DNA of 64,000 bases, taken from the NCBI GenBank assembly GCA_001600495.1, contig BCKE01000010.1:700765-764764 (forward strand), in the 5' to 3' direction. Shown piece by piece: positions 46,907-56,939 of this stretch (position 1 is its first letter; every line of letters starts with the position of its first letter). The notes under the pieces are model-generated. The model saw only the letters and a list, made by a program, of their open reading frames with translations. It made no database searches and was not told where the DNA came from. Source of the DNA: Pilasporangium apinafurcum. Taxonomy: Eukaryota; Oomycota; Peronosporomycetes; Pythiales; Pythiaceae. The translations under genes were made by a program, and so were the position numbers.

Positions 46907-49102
46907 ATGACGCGCGTCCATTTATCGCGTGATCGCGAGCAAACACAGCGCATGCACCAGCGCGCAATGCACCAGATTAACCAGGTCCTCGACCTCTGCC
47001 TCAACTCAACACGCACGAAACAGGACTGGGCCTGTTTGCGTCGTGAAAACCACCTGGAATTATATGCGAAGCGTACAGCTACAGCGATGTCAGCGTCGTA
47101 TTTTCTGGGTGTGAATGAAGCCAGCAGTGGGTTTGACGAGGTGCTTGAGCTACTACAGTACGACTCGACAAAGCAGTTCCGATTGATGATGAAATTGGTG
47201 CATGGCCGAGATTTCAAAGACGGTGCGTTGATCTCTATGCGCACTCGGAAACACTCGCTAAGTGATTGGACGTACGACACACAGCATGCTGCAATCTGGT
47301 TTACATTTCAGGACAGAAGCAGGTCGATGTTACTGCGCGACAAATCCTTCACACTCTTCCAGACATTAAAAGTGTTTGCACCCGACGGTCATATTATTCC
47401 TAGTGGTGCGCTTGTTGGACGACCAAGTGATAGCGTCCACAAACGTACAGTTGCCTTGAGTTGGCTACCATTTCCTGAAACTGATGAGGAATTGCTCTGG
47501 AATGGAGCAGAATTGGATGAAGGGAACTCTCAATTGAACTTGCAGTACACACTTATTATAGAAGAATTAGACCGCGATCGACTCCGGATTTCTTGTGTTA
47601 CCAGCGTATATCATGACGGTGACGAAGCTCGGAATGGCTCTAGGTGGTCTGCGCGTGCAATTGCGAGACGGTTGGCGTTTCGATCTGTGGCACGGCTGGA
47701 TGCTGCAGTAGCTGCTGCGCGGATCAGCGCCCATGCGCTCGTCGCCCCGCATCAGTGGATCAAGAACGAAGAACGATTGGCGTGTGTGATATGCTGGAAA
47801 CTATTTAATCCATTCTACCGTCGGCGTCACCACTGTCGGTTGTGTGGCGAAGTCATCTGTGGTTCTTGCTCGTCGATGCGGAAAACAAAGGTCATGAAGG
47901 CAAGCGAGTTGCAAAAGGTACGCATTTGCCATTTGTGTAGTAATAAAGCGCGTGTCAAGGGCGATTCGTTTGCGTCAACGGTCGATACAGCACCAACGAT
48001 GCTTCGAATAGGTGACGAGCCGCTGCCGACTGCGCGGTTGCTACCTGGGGCGCCTACGACTATGAATGACTTTTATCAACGCAAAGAATCAAACCAAGCA
48101 ACTCATGACAACGCACAGAACGATGATGATGAGTATATTACCGAGGATGATAACTATGATGGCTACATTGGTGCGGGTCCAGAATCCTTGATCGTCTACA
48201 CAAGTCGAAAGCTCATTTCGATCAAGTCTTTGACGGCCTCAGAAGAGTATAAAGTATTTCGATCGATGACAAATCTCATCCCACCCACAAGCAACCAAAG
48301 AAAGATCCCATTGCAGCCCCAGTCCAAGAGCAACGATGAACTTTTGCGACAAGGTCAGCGTGAGTCGATTTCGTTTCTACACCCCGCTGCATTACAAACA
48401 AATCAGCAGCAGCATCCGTCACAACCAATCGTCGCTGAGAGTAGCACTTACACTGATTATGGTCTATCACCCCCAGTAAGCGACGAGGATTTCGATGACA
48501 GTCGCGAAACATCGCTGATCAGTTCAAATGCTGGGCTGTTGGATCGTTATTTCATGGACGAGGGTTATTTCCTCCCGAAATTGGATCCTGCACAGGAAGC
48601 GCAGCGACTGCGGCTGTTACAGTTGGTGGCTTCGCCTGCGTGTACGTTTGTGGATCGCACAGTCATGCAACGAAGCTGTGAGATTGCAACCTCAGCGTTC
48701 GGCGTTCAGAGCGCATTCATCGCTCGTGTGGAGGAGAATCACGTACTGATTGATTATGCACTGGGCATCGCGCATCTCAGTGCAAACGACGAATTCTTTC
48801 GTCATCACACGCTGTGTGACTTTGTATTGGTGCAGCAAGCGATGAATCCACTAGTGATCTTGGATTGTTTGACCGATCCGCGCACGCGGGATATCCCGAT
48901 GGTACAACAGCTCTGTATCCGTTTCTTTGTGGGTGTGTGCATTTGTGTCCGTGGACTACCGCTAGCGTGTCTGTGTGCGTTTGGACAAGACGATGGTGAA
49001 GAACAGTTAGCGACGTCCCGGTACGATCTCAATATCTTGGAGAATGCAGCACACAGTATTGAAGTAGAGCTGGAGAACTTGGTGTGCGATCTGAACATCT
49101 GA
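46907..49102 (+). CDS. FYVE zinc-finger protein with START-like N-terminus and GAF-like C-terminus
   Basis: A single exon of 731 codons. Residues 1-270 resemble the START-like domain found before FYVE fingers in oomycete proteins (FDEVLELLQYDSTKQFRLMM, then IEELDRDRLRISCVTSVYHD). The FYVE finger, about 285-350, has all the Cys pairs and the basic patch: CVICWKLF, RRRHHCRLCGEVICGSC, CHLC. FYVE domains bind phosphatidylinositol 3-phosphate on endosomes. Residues 400-560 are polar and probably disordered. The C-terminal 160 residues (VDRTVMQRSCEIATSAFGVQ, then LPLACLCAFGQDDG) fit a GAF-like sensor domain. Ligands of the START-like and GAF-like parts are unknown. Confidence 0.85.
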   Translation: MTRVHLSRDREQTQRMHQRAMHQINQVLDLCLNSTRTKQDWACLRRENHLELYAKRTATAMSASYFLGVNEASSGFDEVLELLQYDSTKQFRLMMKLVHGRDFKDGALISMRTRKHSLSDWTYDTQHAAIWFTFQDRSRSMLLRDKSFTLFQTLKVFAPDGHIIPSGALVGRPSDSVHKRTVALSWLPFPETDEELLWNGAELDEGNSQLNLQYTLIIEELDRDRLRISCVTSVYHDGDEARNGSRWSARAIARRLAFRSVARLDAAVAAARISAHALVAPHQWIKNEERLACVICWKLFNPFYRRRHHCRLCGEVICGSCSSMRKTKVMKASELQKVRICHLCSNKARVKGDSFASTVDTAPTMLRIGDEPLPTARLLPGAPTTMNDFYQRKESNQATHDNAQNDDDEYITEDDNYDGYIGAGPESLIVYTSRKLISIKSLTASEEYKVFRSMTNLIPPTSNQRKIPLQPQSKSNDELLRQGQRESISFLHPAALQTNQQQHPSQPIVAESSTYTDYGLSPPVSDEDFDDSRETSLISSNAGLLDRYFMDEGYFLPKLDPAQEAQRLRLLQLVASPACTFVDRTVMQRSCEIATSAFGVQSAFIARVEENHVLIDYALGIAHLSANDEFFRHHTLCDFVLVQQAMNPLVILDCLTDPRTRDIPMVQQLCIRFFVGVCICVRGLPLACLCAFGQDDGEEQLATSRYDLNILENAAHSIEVELENLVCDLNI

Positions 49103-51446
49103 CAAGCACAAAAATTATAAAAGTACAGCTCGGGAAGACAAGTATGCTTGCATCCGTCTATCATCAATATCTTTGATAATATCTTTGAGGCACTGACCAA
49201 GCGATAACAGAGTAGCAAAAGACAATAGTTTAGTATTAACACAATGTAAGAGTGCGTAATTTCTTGATCGCATGCAGGATATTACTGGGATCTTTGAACT
49301 CCTCATCAAACACTTCTGTGCGGTCATGGCAAACAATCAGATATATGCTAAGTAACAAAATAGACTCGCTGTTATTTTGGAGTAAAACTTAATAGAATAC
49401 TGACACGAACAAATGGTGTTGATATTGGCTTTCATTGCATCTTTAGCGGCGAATATAATTCAAAGAAAACTTGAATATTTGATTATCGAGAGCCTCAGGT
49501 TCCAGGGACACAAGCGTTCTCATCAATGATCGGGAACTCCGTGCTACAAATTGAAACTGCAACCCAGTTTCTGATCTCATTTATGAAGAAAATACGTATG
49601 AGAAGAAGATTAGTCCAGTATCGATTTGTAGCAGGGAGTTCCAGATCATCGATGTGAACGTCCTGGTTCCCCGCTTATCCATCACGCCTCGGTCATCTTG
49701 ATATCTTGCTTGGCAACTTTTTTAAAGTTTGATGCCTGCCGGGACCTCATGCTTTTAATCACTCATTTGAGAAAATTACTTGTTCGTCATGGATGTATAA
49801 ATTCCCATAGACTTCAGCCGGAAGGCAACTCGATGTCACCCTTGAGGAAGCGAGAAAGAACTTCTCCATCCGGTCTGGATAGAATGCCGATAGACTCGTG
49901 TATGTGAGATCGAAATCTGAAGTGAGCTGTCATAATTGCAGGACTTCATCCTTCGCCTATCGTAAGGGAGAGTCTGTGTGTAGAACCAGGTCAAAGTTTA
50001 CTTTCAAATAGGTTTACTTGAGGATTGTCGTAGTGATCTGTCCGATATTTTTGAGCAGAAGGTATACCCGCAATGCAAACAGGATTTGTAGCAACTGACG
50101 CCTCGAGTATGTGCTGCGTCTGTGTACTAGACATCCAGTGAATTGAATTTTTTTGTTGTTGGCAAAAATTGCATATGACTCCAAACGATACATTCTGAAT
50201 CCGATGGGATGATTATGCGCTAAGGTTGCCATTCGTCAAGAGAGCAATCAGCAATAACAGCCAATCAATAAAGTTTTTCAAGTTTGTTAGTGAATGCATG
50301 GCGCGTCCATAAACAATGGAGCATGACAGAAATAACAAAGTAGCAAGTGTTTAACGCCAACTTTGATGTGACTGTGCAAAAGCCAGTAGAGCATCCGTTT
50401 GCTTCTTTGTAGTTTCATCACCGGTCAAAAAAAGCCAAACGCTCTTACCAAAAGCCTTTGTGCTCTACTTGCCAAGAACCATCATAATGCATGCAGAATG
50501 CACGGACTAATCTACTATGCCATGAATCTCCAATCTGTCATACCATTATTCTCACAGTGAATCCTGAACGTTTCTTTCTTAAGGATTTTCTATTCCTGCT
50601 ATGTTTCTTCCATGCAGCGCATTCTCACATGTCTTAAATGGTATGTAAGCCCCTGCTTGCTAGTTAGATAGTACGCTGTAATTTTATGTGTGCACAACTT
50701 GAACAAATGTACCCATATCCAAATTCGAGGCTGAGTACGCTATCGTGAGATCTCTAGGAAAAGTTTATGTCAATCTCCTATGCTGATAATATTTCGCAAT
50801 CTAAGCGTGGAAGCAACAGTATTCGTGCATCATAGTGGTGGATGTTACCACATGATGGACAGCAGCCGCTTTATGGTACATTTCTAGACACACATACCAT
50901 ACCATCTAGGGGATAATACCTATGTGAATTGTCTGGTGATGCCTAGGCTTCGATAGTACTGTATGGAGAATCACTAGTACCTATGAGTCACAATGACCGC
51001 TTTAGTCAACACCATACTGCCAAGACGTAGAGGCTGCATAAGGTAATCAACGTCAGCAAGAGAGCTTGGTTTTAACGCCGATGAGGCTATTGAAAATGAA
51101 GTGTGTTGTATGTAAAAAGAAAGAGAGAGATGCGTCGAGCAGCTAGTCGAATTGCAAGCGATCTAATTTGTAGGATTTTCAGCGCGTTGTGATCGCTCAA
51201 ATTAAAGAAACCGTACTTACGTGTACAAACCCCTTCATTGGTTCGGGTTGCTGGTATTGACATCATGTAGAGCATTTCAACAAGTTCAGCTCAGCGAACA
51301 GTGGTGTCAGAATTACTGGTGAAAGAAGAGGGTGAAGTCTTCAGTTACTTATCAAAGGCTTAAATTGCGTGTCTGCATTCAAGGGATGGATTTGATTATG
51401 TGTCAATGCATATGATATCGCCAGTATTACTCGATCTATCCAACCA
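49103..51446. other. Long intergenic region with a dioxygenase fossil
   Basis: 2.3 kb without a supportable gene. A short fossil of the intradiol dioxygenase lies near 49590-49670. The rest is AT-rich with many stops in all frames. Confidence 0.5.
49590..49670 (+). pseudogene. Fossil fragment of an intradiol dioxygenase gene
   Basis: Positions 49636-49659 match 23 of 24 bases of the functional gene (gagttccag.tcatcgatg region, codons 152-159), and weaker similarity runs about 40 bp upstream. Flanks are full of stops and carry no other part of the gene. It is a relic, not expressed as a protein. Confidence 0.5.
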
Positions 51447-52824
51447 TTAAATTGGCTCGTCGCGAGGCTCAACTAAGACTTCATTCACTGCAACATATGA
51501 TGGTTGCGTTACGGCATACAGCACCGCGTTGGCAATGTCTTCGGGTTTTAGGATCTCATAGCCTGAAAAATTGGATATGACAATAAGTTTTCAAGCATCA
51601 GATGACGTAAACACTGTGAAGAGTTGTCAAACTCAAAAATAATATTGCCAGGCTCCTACCTGAATCATCCCCATATAGTTTCATGGCTTCTTCATCAATG
51701 CCGCTTGCTGCATTGCCATTCTTGACAAGATCCGTGGCGACATTTCCCGGCTGTGAAAACACGAGAAAGCGTGATTCAGCACTGATATTGTGCGTCAATT
51801 GGTAATCGAAGGCGCATGGTCTCACCTGAATCGAGGTAACACGCAGACCTGATCCAATGTTCTCAAGACGCAATGCCTATACAATATTGATGACTAAGAT
51901 CATAGGTTTGCATTGAAGAAGAACTGATACCATGTCAAAACCACCTGTGAGATGCCTTCGATAAACATCTTTGAGGCCGAATAGACACCAAGTCCAGCGA
52001 AAACTTTACGTCCAGCGTCCGAAGAGATATTGATAATGTGACCAGACTTTCGCGCGAGCATCTTTGGCAGCACAGCGGCGATTCCGTTTAGCGTGCCTTT
52101 GCAGTTGATATCAATGGTCTAAACGAACATAGGAAACCTTGTTAGTGCTTGCATTCACATCCATATTCAAAATAAACATCACATACACGATCCCAACTAT
52201 CTTGGTTCACATTCTTCATCAGCTCAAAAGGCATCACACCAGCTACAACAATAAGAAAACCAAGTCATCAGGACAAGTTGTGTGGTGCCAGTTCTCAAAA
52301 TAACAATTTTACCATTGTTGACGAGAATGTCCACAGGTCCAAAGCGTTCTTCGGCCTTTGTAACCAAATTTTGAAGCTGTGATAGGCACACATTGTGTCA
52401 GCAAGTGGTATGAATACATAATGAGAAATCCATGTTTGATATCTTCGTGATTACATACATCCTCACGTTTGGTTACATCAGTCTGAACGATCAAAACTGC
52501 ATCACTCGATCCAATTTTCTCGGCAATCGTGGCTTGCACACCATCCAGTGCATCCAGACGCCGCGCTCCCAGAGCCACTTTTGCTCCCGCACTCGCCAAA
52601 CTCAGTGCGATTGCTATAGAAACACGTCCATCACACGCATCCTCAAATTATCCACGCTGTACTTTAACGAAGACGAGACAAGTGCATGCAATCGACTTAT
52701 CCATACATGTCGCCGCATTTGCACGGCAATCAAATGTTTATTGAGCACACATACCTGCGCCAATGCCTCCGGATGCACCCGTGATGACTGCTACTTTCCC
52801 ACTCAACTTGTCTGAGCTGCTCAT
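51447..52824 (-). CDS. Short-chain dehydrogenase/reductase, eight exons
   Basis: Exons: 52755-52824, 52459-52613, 52313-52376, 52187-52242, 51945-52118, 51826-51876, 51660-51750, 51447-51562; 258 residues with every phase closing. Motifs: TGASGGIG at residues 16-23, NNAG split across an intron, ISSDAG with the catalytic Ser, YSASK with Tyr and Lys, and PGNVATD. This is a complete classical SDR of the YdfG/serine-dehydrogenase-like type that usually takes NADP; the substrate is not known. It is much more intron-rich than the SDR at 10929 and not closely similar to it. Confidence 0.92.
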
Positions 52825-53189
52825 ATTGGTTCTTTTGCAATGTAATCACTATCCATCACATTCAAATCGTACTTTTACGAGTAAAGACGATACACTTGGC
52901 AGGCTCGTTAAAAACGGGATTTCCGTATTTACACTTCATTGTCCTTCGATGGTGTTGGCAACTTTTCCAACCAGTGCCAAATGCACTACGACCATATGAT
53001 TGGAATCATTCCCTTCTTATTCACGAAGTAACTAGTTTGTTGTGGATTTTCTTCCACCTTTCATCGCTCTAGTGTATGATATCAAGGTCCAATGGGGCCG
53101 TGATGACGCATTTGATTTCGTAGTACGCTCGTTTATGCGAACAGCTGGGCATGTTTACACGTGTGGACAAGAGGCACACGCATCCATAT

Positions 53190-53430
53190 TAAGAGCAAGC
53201 GAAGTACGCCCCCAATTGGTGGCGCACACGTGGTCCATACCTACACAGCCAATATCGATGATGAACTTGTAAACCACTCGTCATTTCTCTTTTGACTAGC
53301 AAGCTCAGCCACCTCAACACAGAACCATCACGCAGAGGACGTCGACAGCGAAAGTCGAGGTATCGGTTCTCAACTACGAGATACCTATTAACATCGATGA
53401 TCTGGAGATAAGTGCACCAGTCGGCAAATA
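53190..53430 (-). pseudogene. Fossil intradiol dioxygenase fragment, antisense copy
   Basis: Translated on the minus strand, LQIIDVNRYLVVENRYLDF aligns with FQVIDVNTCLPVEDLYLEIF of the intact enzymes. A later piece (YGPRVRHQL) may be the remnant of the GHYSGRATHIH metal site, with the histidine pair lost. Stops and shifts surround it. Confidence 0.6.
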
Positions 53431-53624
53431 ACGAGTTCTGATCAATAAAAATCAAAACACCGACGACTATACAAGCAAATTCCTGGCGACGACAAGAGAA
53501 GATAATGAAAAGTGTGCTTTTGATAACGTGGCTAAGAATGTGGCCGTCCAAGTTCTGTGCTCTGAAGCATCATCATCCAACATCAAAACTCGCCCCATGT
53601 CCATCCAAGGCGCGTTTGTCCCCA

Positions 53625-53740
53625 TTGGTACACTCACTTCCAGATCATCGATGTTGATACGTATCTCCAAGTTGGCAACCAATAACTTGCCTTTCTAGCA
53701 CAAGGACGTCCTCTGCGACTGCAATGGTTGTGTGGTGTTT
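53625..53740 (+). pseudogene. Fossil intradiol dioxygenase fragment, sense copy
   Basis: Matches the antisense fossil at 53300-53425 over about 100 bp (shared ccagatcatcgatgtt and gacgtcctctgcg) and, more weakly, the intact genes. A TAG follows within 60 bp. The two fossils are head to head, as are the intact copies. Confidence 0.6.
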
Positions 53741-54260
53741 GTGTGCGAACCTGCAGTCGAGAAAGAATCAATGCATCATTCTGCCAGTGTTGGCTACATA
53801 ATAATAAACGTATTATGAATGGTGCAGTTTTGTGTGAATGGTAAACTCTGTTAGTAACTGAAAAAATATATCTTGCAAGGGCATTCAAGACTTTATTGCC
53901 GCACCACACAAGAGGACGACCATAGCTGCATGGCTGCTAATACCCATGCACGAAAGCAGAAAAAACTGTATCATCCACGGCAAAACGAGGATGTGTACCA
54001 TACCTTGCCTTCATCAATCGTCAATCCCAGGGAAACACAAGCATCCACCAAGAGATATCGTCTCAAGATGCACCAATATACGAACCACTGTGACTCTCCC
54101 GATGCCGGAGCTATCCCTGATGCTGGCTGATTGCTATAAAAGGGAGAAAAGGAAGTCCATAGCACATGCGAATGCTGAACTGGATCAATTAAGCCGAGTA
54201 GTCAAATCATCACCCAATTCCAGTCTGTCCTGTTTCTGAACCATTAATAAATGTCCAAAA

Positions 54261-54389
54261 GATTGCGCTTTTCATAGATCCATAGTCCTTTTTCTGCATA
54301 TTACTCTTCCTGATTACCTAGCGAAAAATCAGAGAACTACCACAATCTCACAATTGTGGGAACAACATGTAAGAATCTGGTGGTTCTGT
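54261..54389 (+). repeat. Diverged direct repeat, copy 1 (mate at 57887-58003)
   Basis: Shared anchors are gattgcgctttt, ctttttctgca and aagaatc.ggtggtt.tgt, in the same order and orientation as in the palindrome spacer, with many substitutions and small indels between them. It marks an older duplication than the palindrome arms. Confidence 0.5.
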
Positions 54390-54888
54390 CTATGACGCAA
54401 GATGAGAAAGGAAGGCTCCACTAGGTACATAATAGTAAACCTCTTCGGAACGACAATCAATCATTATTGTAGACTGACAACGCTAGGAGTTTTTAAGAAT
54501 TGAGAAGCGGCATATGAAAGGTTTCGTCTCAGTAGGAAGCTACTATTGCATCGTGCTGTCACGATCATTCAAGCATGTGGTTCTGACAGATCGCACGCGA
54601 GTGTTGTTGCTGGATTGCTTCTTATGCGCATCCACTCTCCTTCCACTCTGTTCAACAGAGCTCAACTGTATCAATTGATTTCGTGAACTATCGGTCGGAG
54701 GAACTGAGGTTGTTGTAGAAAGCTATGTCGAGCGAAAAGAACTGACCAACAAAACGAAAAAGCAAAAGCCGATATGAATGCAAACCAGCAAGATTACACG
54801 AGAGTCTGCGCACCTTGCACGAAGAGGCTCATATTCCACAAACTTTAAGTTAGCAGCCTCGACGCTAAAATTTCCCATGATATTATTA

Positions 54889-55226
54889 TTACGCAGGTCG
54901 TCAGTCTCTTGTGTGTTAAATGTACGATCCATTTACAATACATACTCAAAGGCAAAGATATAAAAATGACTTGACTTACCTTCATGCAATACGTCAAGCT
55001 CCTTTTCCACGTCTGCTCGGTTGTTGGGATGAGCCAATTTTCCAGCATGCTTGGATGGGGACGCATCATCTTTGGACACATGGAACTGAATTTCAAACGG
55101 ATTGCGAGGTGGTCGACTACGTTGTGAGTAAGCGAGTCGGACCATGTTTGGCAGTGATTGTCCGCGGCGGCATATTCGAGTACGTAGTGTTCCAGCAGTT
55201 GCGCTTCCAACCACCAGAGGTATCAT
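54889..55226 (-). pseudogene. Truncated copy of the dehydroquinase-like gene (exon 1 only)
   Basis: Mirror image of exon 1 (60094-60340) at 54980-55226, with the same ATG and the same GTAAGT donor. The arm ends 91 bp into the intron, and the sequence beyond has no acceptor plus exon 2. The copy therefore cannot make the full protein; it would read into unrelated DNA. Confidence 0.85.
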
Positions 55227-55612
55227 TTTGTCTCCTGATGTCTGTCAGAACGCCATTCCCTCACCAGTTCTAGCGTTGATTTTGTTCAATGAGAGACCAG
55301 TGATTTCTATTTGGAAAGCCTATTGGTTATATTTTCTTTGGATTAGTTGCAAATGACAATGTTGAAGAGATTTCCACAGACCATATCTGATTGAGTGGGT
55401 AGATTGAAAACGATGCATGGAAAAATGGATACTTTCCAGACCAGAAACATGCATTTATTGGAGAAGTTATCAATAAAAGCTATCAGTTTCTACCCTACAA
55501 TTGACCACGCCACAACTGAAATGTATTTTTCTTTGTCATGCAAGCATACACACAGTATGAATCGATCCAGTGCAAAGGACAGCAGCACCAAATGATTCAT
55601 CATCCCAAGAGC
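55227..55612. other. Left-arm intergenic segment
   Basis: 386 bp between the dioxygenase stop and the truncated gene, mirrored exactly at 59708-60093. It should hold the dioxygenase 3' end and the promoter of the dehydroquinase-like gene. An AATAAA-like signal (aataaaagctatcag, 55472) occurs on the other strand. Confidence 0.45.
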
Positions 55613-56857
55613 TTACTTGCGGGCAGCACAGGCAAGGTCACTCTCGCCAGCAACAGATCCCGAAGGAGGAGAACCACCTTGGGCACTGCCGCCGCCATTG
55701 AAGCCACTGCCGCCGCCATTGAAGCCACTGCCGCCGCCATTGAAGCCACTGCCACCACCATTGAAGCCACTGCCACCACCCATGTCGTTACCGCTGCCAG
55801 TAGTAACACCACCATTCGCGCTGTTCGTCACACCGCCGTTAGCAGTAAGTGTCGACGCACCGACCACCGTGTGAGCCACAGTCATGTCAATACCAATGTT
55901 GATCCATGCGAAGATGCCATCTTCCACCGTGTCCCCCAACAAGACATACTCCATAAAAGGATCAAAGTCCGTAAGTGTCGCAGCATTGACGACACGATCG
56001 ACTTCGTTCGTGGTGATGTCGATGGTGTTGGTTGAATATGGTTCGAGCGCCTCCACTTGGGTGATGAGGTCCTGATCAAAGAAGATTTGGCTCACACTTG
56101 CAGCAACGCTGCCGGCATACGTATTGTTCTCCAAGACCGTACCGTTGTAGGACGCCAATACGTGTATGTGTGTGGCTCTGCCTGAGTAGTGACCGGGGAA
56201 GAGTGTAGAGTAGGACACAATCCCTTCCGAGTCGGTTGGCCACAGCCCACGCAGAAACGTCGTGTTAATGTTGCTGAGGTCGCTGCTGTCACCATTACCC
56301 GAGGCAACGACACCCGAGTAGACTCCCGTAGCGTTACAGTTGAAGATTTCCAAGTATAAATCTTCGACAGGGAGGCACGTGTTCACATCGATGACCTGGA
56401 ACTCAGTGTAGAGCGCAACACCTTCTTGACCCTCACGGATGTCGTTGCGGATGTACTCGCCATTGACATAGTATGGACCTTGTTCCACCTCAGGCTCAAG
56501 GATGCAAGTGACTTCTGTGCCAAAGAGTGTGGAGGGGTCCACGTCGGTGGTGATACCGGAGAGACTGGACTCGTGGTCGGTCGCAAGGATCGTGGCAGTG
56601 TCCAATCGACGGCGCTGCTTGCGGAGCTCGTCGATTTTGGCGGTTCGACGAGCGACTGCTCGTTCCTTGAGCTGTCGGGCCGCCTCAGAATTGGCACAGC
56701 CTTCCAGTGCGCGCTTACTGTTGGCCATGAAGAGTCTGCGGTGTGCAAGCTCGATGGCGGAAGGCTCGTGGTGTGCTCCAGGATGAGCAGATGCGAGGGT
56801 GGCAAGGCCACATGTAGCGAGGGCTGCGGTGGCGAAGACTTTCGTAAGTTGGACCAT
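55613..56857 (-). CDS. Secreted intradiol ring-cleavage dioxygenase, left copy
   Basis: Intronless, 414 residues, identical in sequence to the right copy at 58463-59707. Signal peptide MVQLTKVFATAALATCGLAT plus ASA; then a Glu/Arg/Lys-rich propeptide-like stretch (residues 30-90). The catalytic domain has GPYYVNGEYIRNDI (Tyr129/130), VIDVNTCLPVEDLYLEIFNC, GVYSG, GIVSYSTLFPGHY (Tyr224) and ATHIH (His230 and His232), the ligand set of the non-haem Fe(III) in this family. The tail is (GGGSGFN) repeated four times. Known: intradiol enzymes open catechol-type rings between the hydroxyls; secreted fungal and oomycete members are thought to act on plant phenolics. The substrate here is not shown. 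Confidence 0.93.
   Translation of the reverse strand: MVQLTKVFATAALATCGLATLASAHPGAHHEPSAIELAHRRLFMANSKRALEGCANSEAARQLKERAVARRTAKIDELRKQRRRLDTATILATDHESSLSGITTDVDPSTLFGTEVTCILEPEVEQGPYYVNGEYIRNDIREGQEGVALYTEFQVIDVNTCLPVEDLYLEIFNCNATGVYSGVVASGNGDSSDLSNINTTFLRGLWPTDSEGIVSYSTLFPGHYSGRATHIHVLASYNGTVLENNTYAGSVAASVSQIFFDQDLITQVEALEPYSTNTIDITTNEVDRVVNAATLTDFDPFMEYVLLGDTVEDGIFAWINIGIDMTVAHTVVGASTLTANGGVTNSANGGVTTGSGNDMGGGSGFNGGGSGFNGGGSGFNGGGSGFNGGGSAQGGSPPSGSVAGESDLACAARK
55690..55790 (-). repeat. 21-bp tandem repeats encoding GGGSGFN (left copy)
   Basis: About four and a half 21-bp units near the 3' end of the left dioxygenase gene; some units use ggcggc and others ggtggt for the Gly pair. Gives a flexible Gly/Ser/Phe/Asn tail. 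Confidence 0.85.
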
Positions 56858-56939
56858 GTTTTGTACCCCAAGACTTGGTTGTCGCTTGAGTAATGGAGAG
56901 GAAATTTGGAAATGGTTTCACTTTAACTATGTTCTGCAT

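Larger units (their letters stand above)
52825..54888. other. Intergenic region with decayed dioxygenase pieces and a diverged repeat
   Basis: 2.06 kb with no intact gene. It contains two fossil dioxygenase fragments facing each other (53270-53430 and 53625-53740) and a stretch (54261-54580) similar to part of the palindrome spacer. Open frames of 60-120 codons here have no domain. Confidence 0.5.
54889..56939. repeat. Left arm of large inverted repeat
   Basis: Each position x pairs with 115320-x in the right arm (58381-60431). All overlapping open frames in both arms are identical, so the arms look identical at the base level over about 2,050 bp. The outer end breaks at 54889 after one mismatch at 54894; the inner end breaks at 56940. 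Contents: one intact dioxygenase, its flanks, and the first exon plus part of the first intron of the dehydroquinase-like gene. Confidence 0.95.

Noticed and set aside
51447-52824. The dehydrogenases at 10929 and 51447 as recent duplicates
   Set aside because: Different exon numbers (2 versus 8) and unlike sequence outside the family motifs; they are separate SDR subfamilies.
54723-54932. 69-codon frame crossing the outer edge of the left arm
   Set aside because: Half lies in the arm and half in unrelated DNA; no domain and no acceptor to join it to the orphan exon.
55538-56035. 165-codon frame antisense to the left dioxygenase, mirrored at 59285-59782
   Set aside because: It is present only because the coding strand is open; Ala-Thr-Ile repeats come from the antisense of the GGGSGFN repeat. 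Same in both arms, so not independent evidence.
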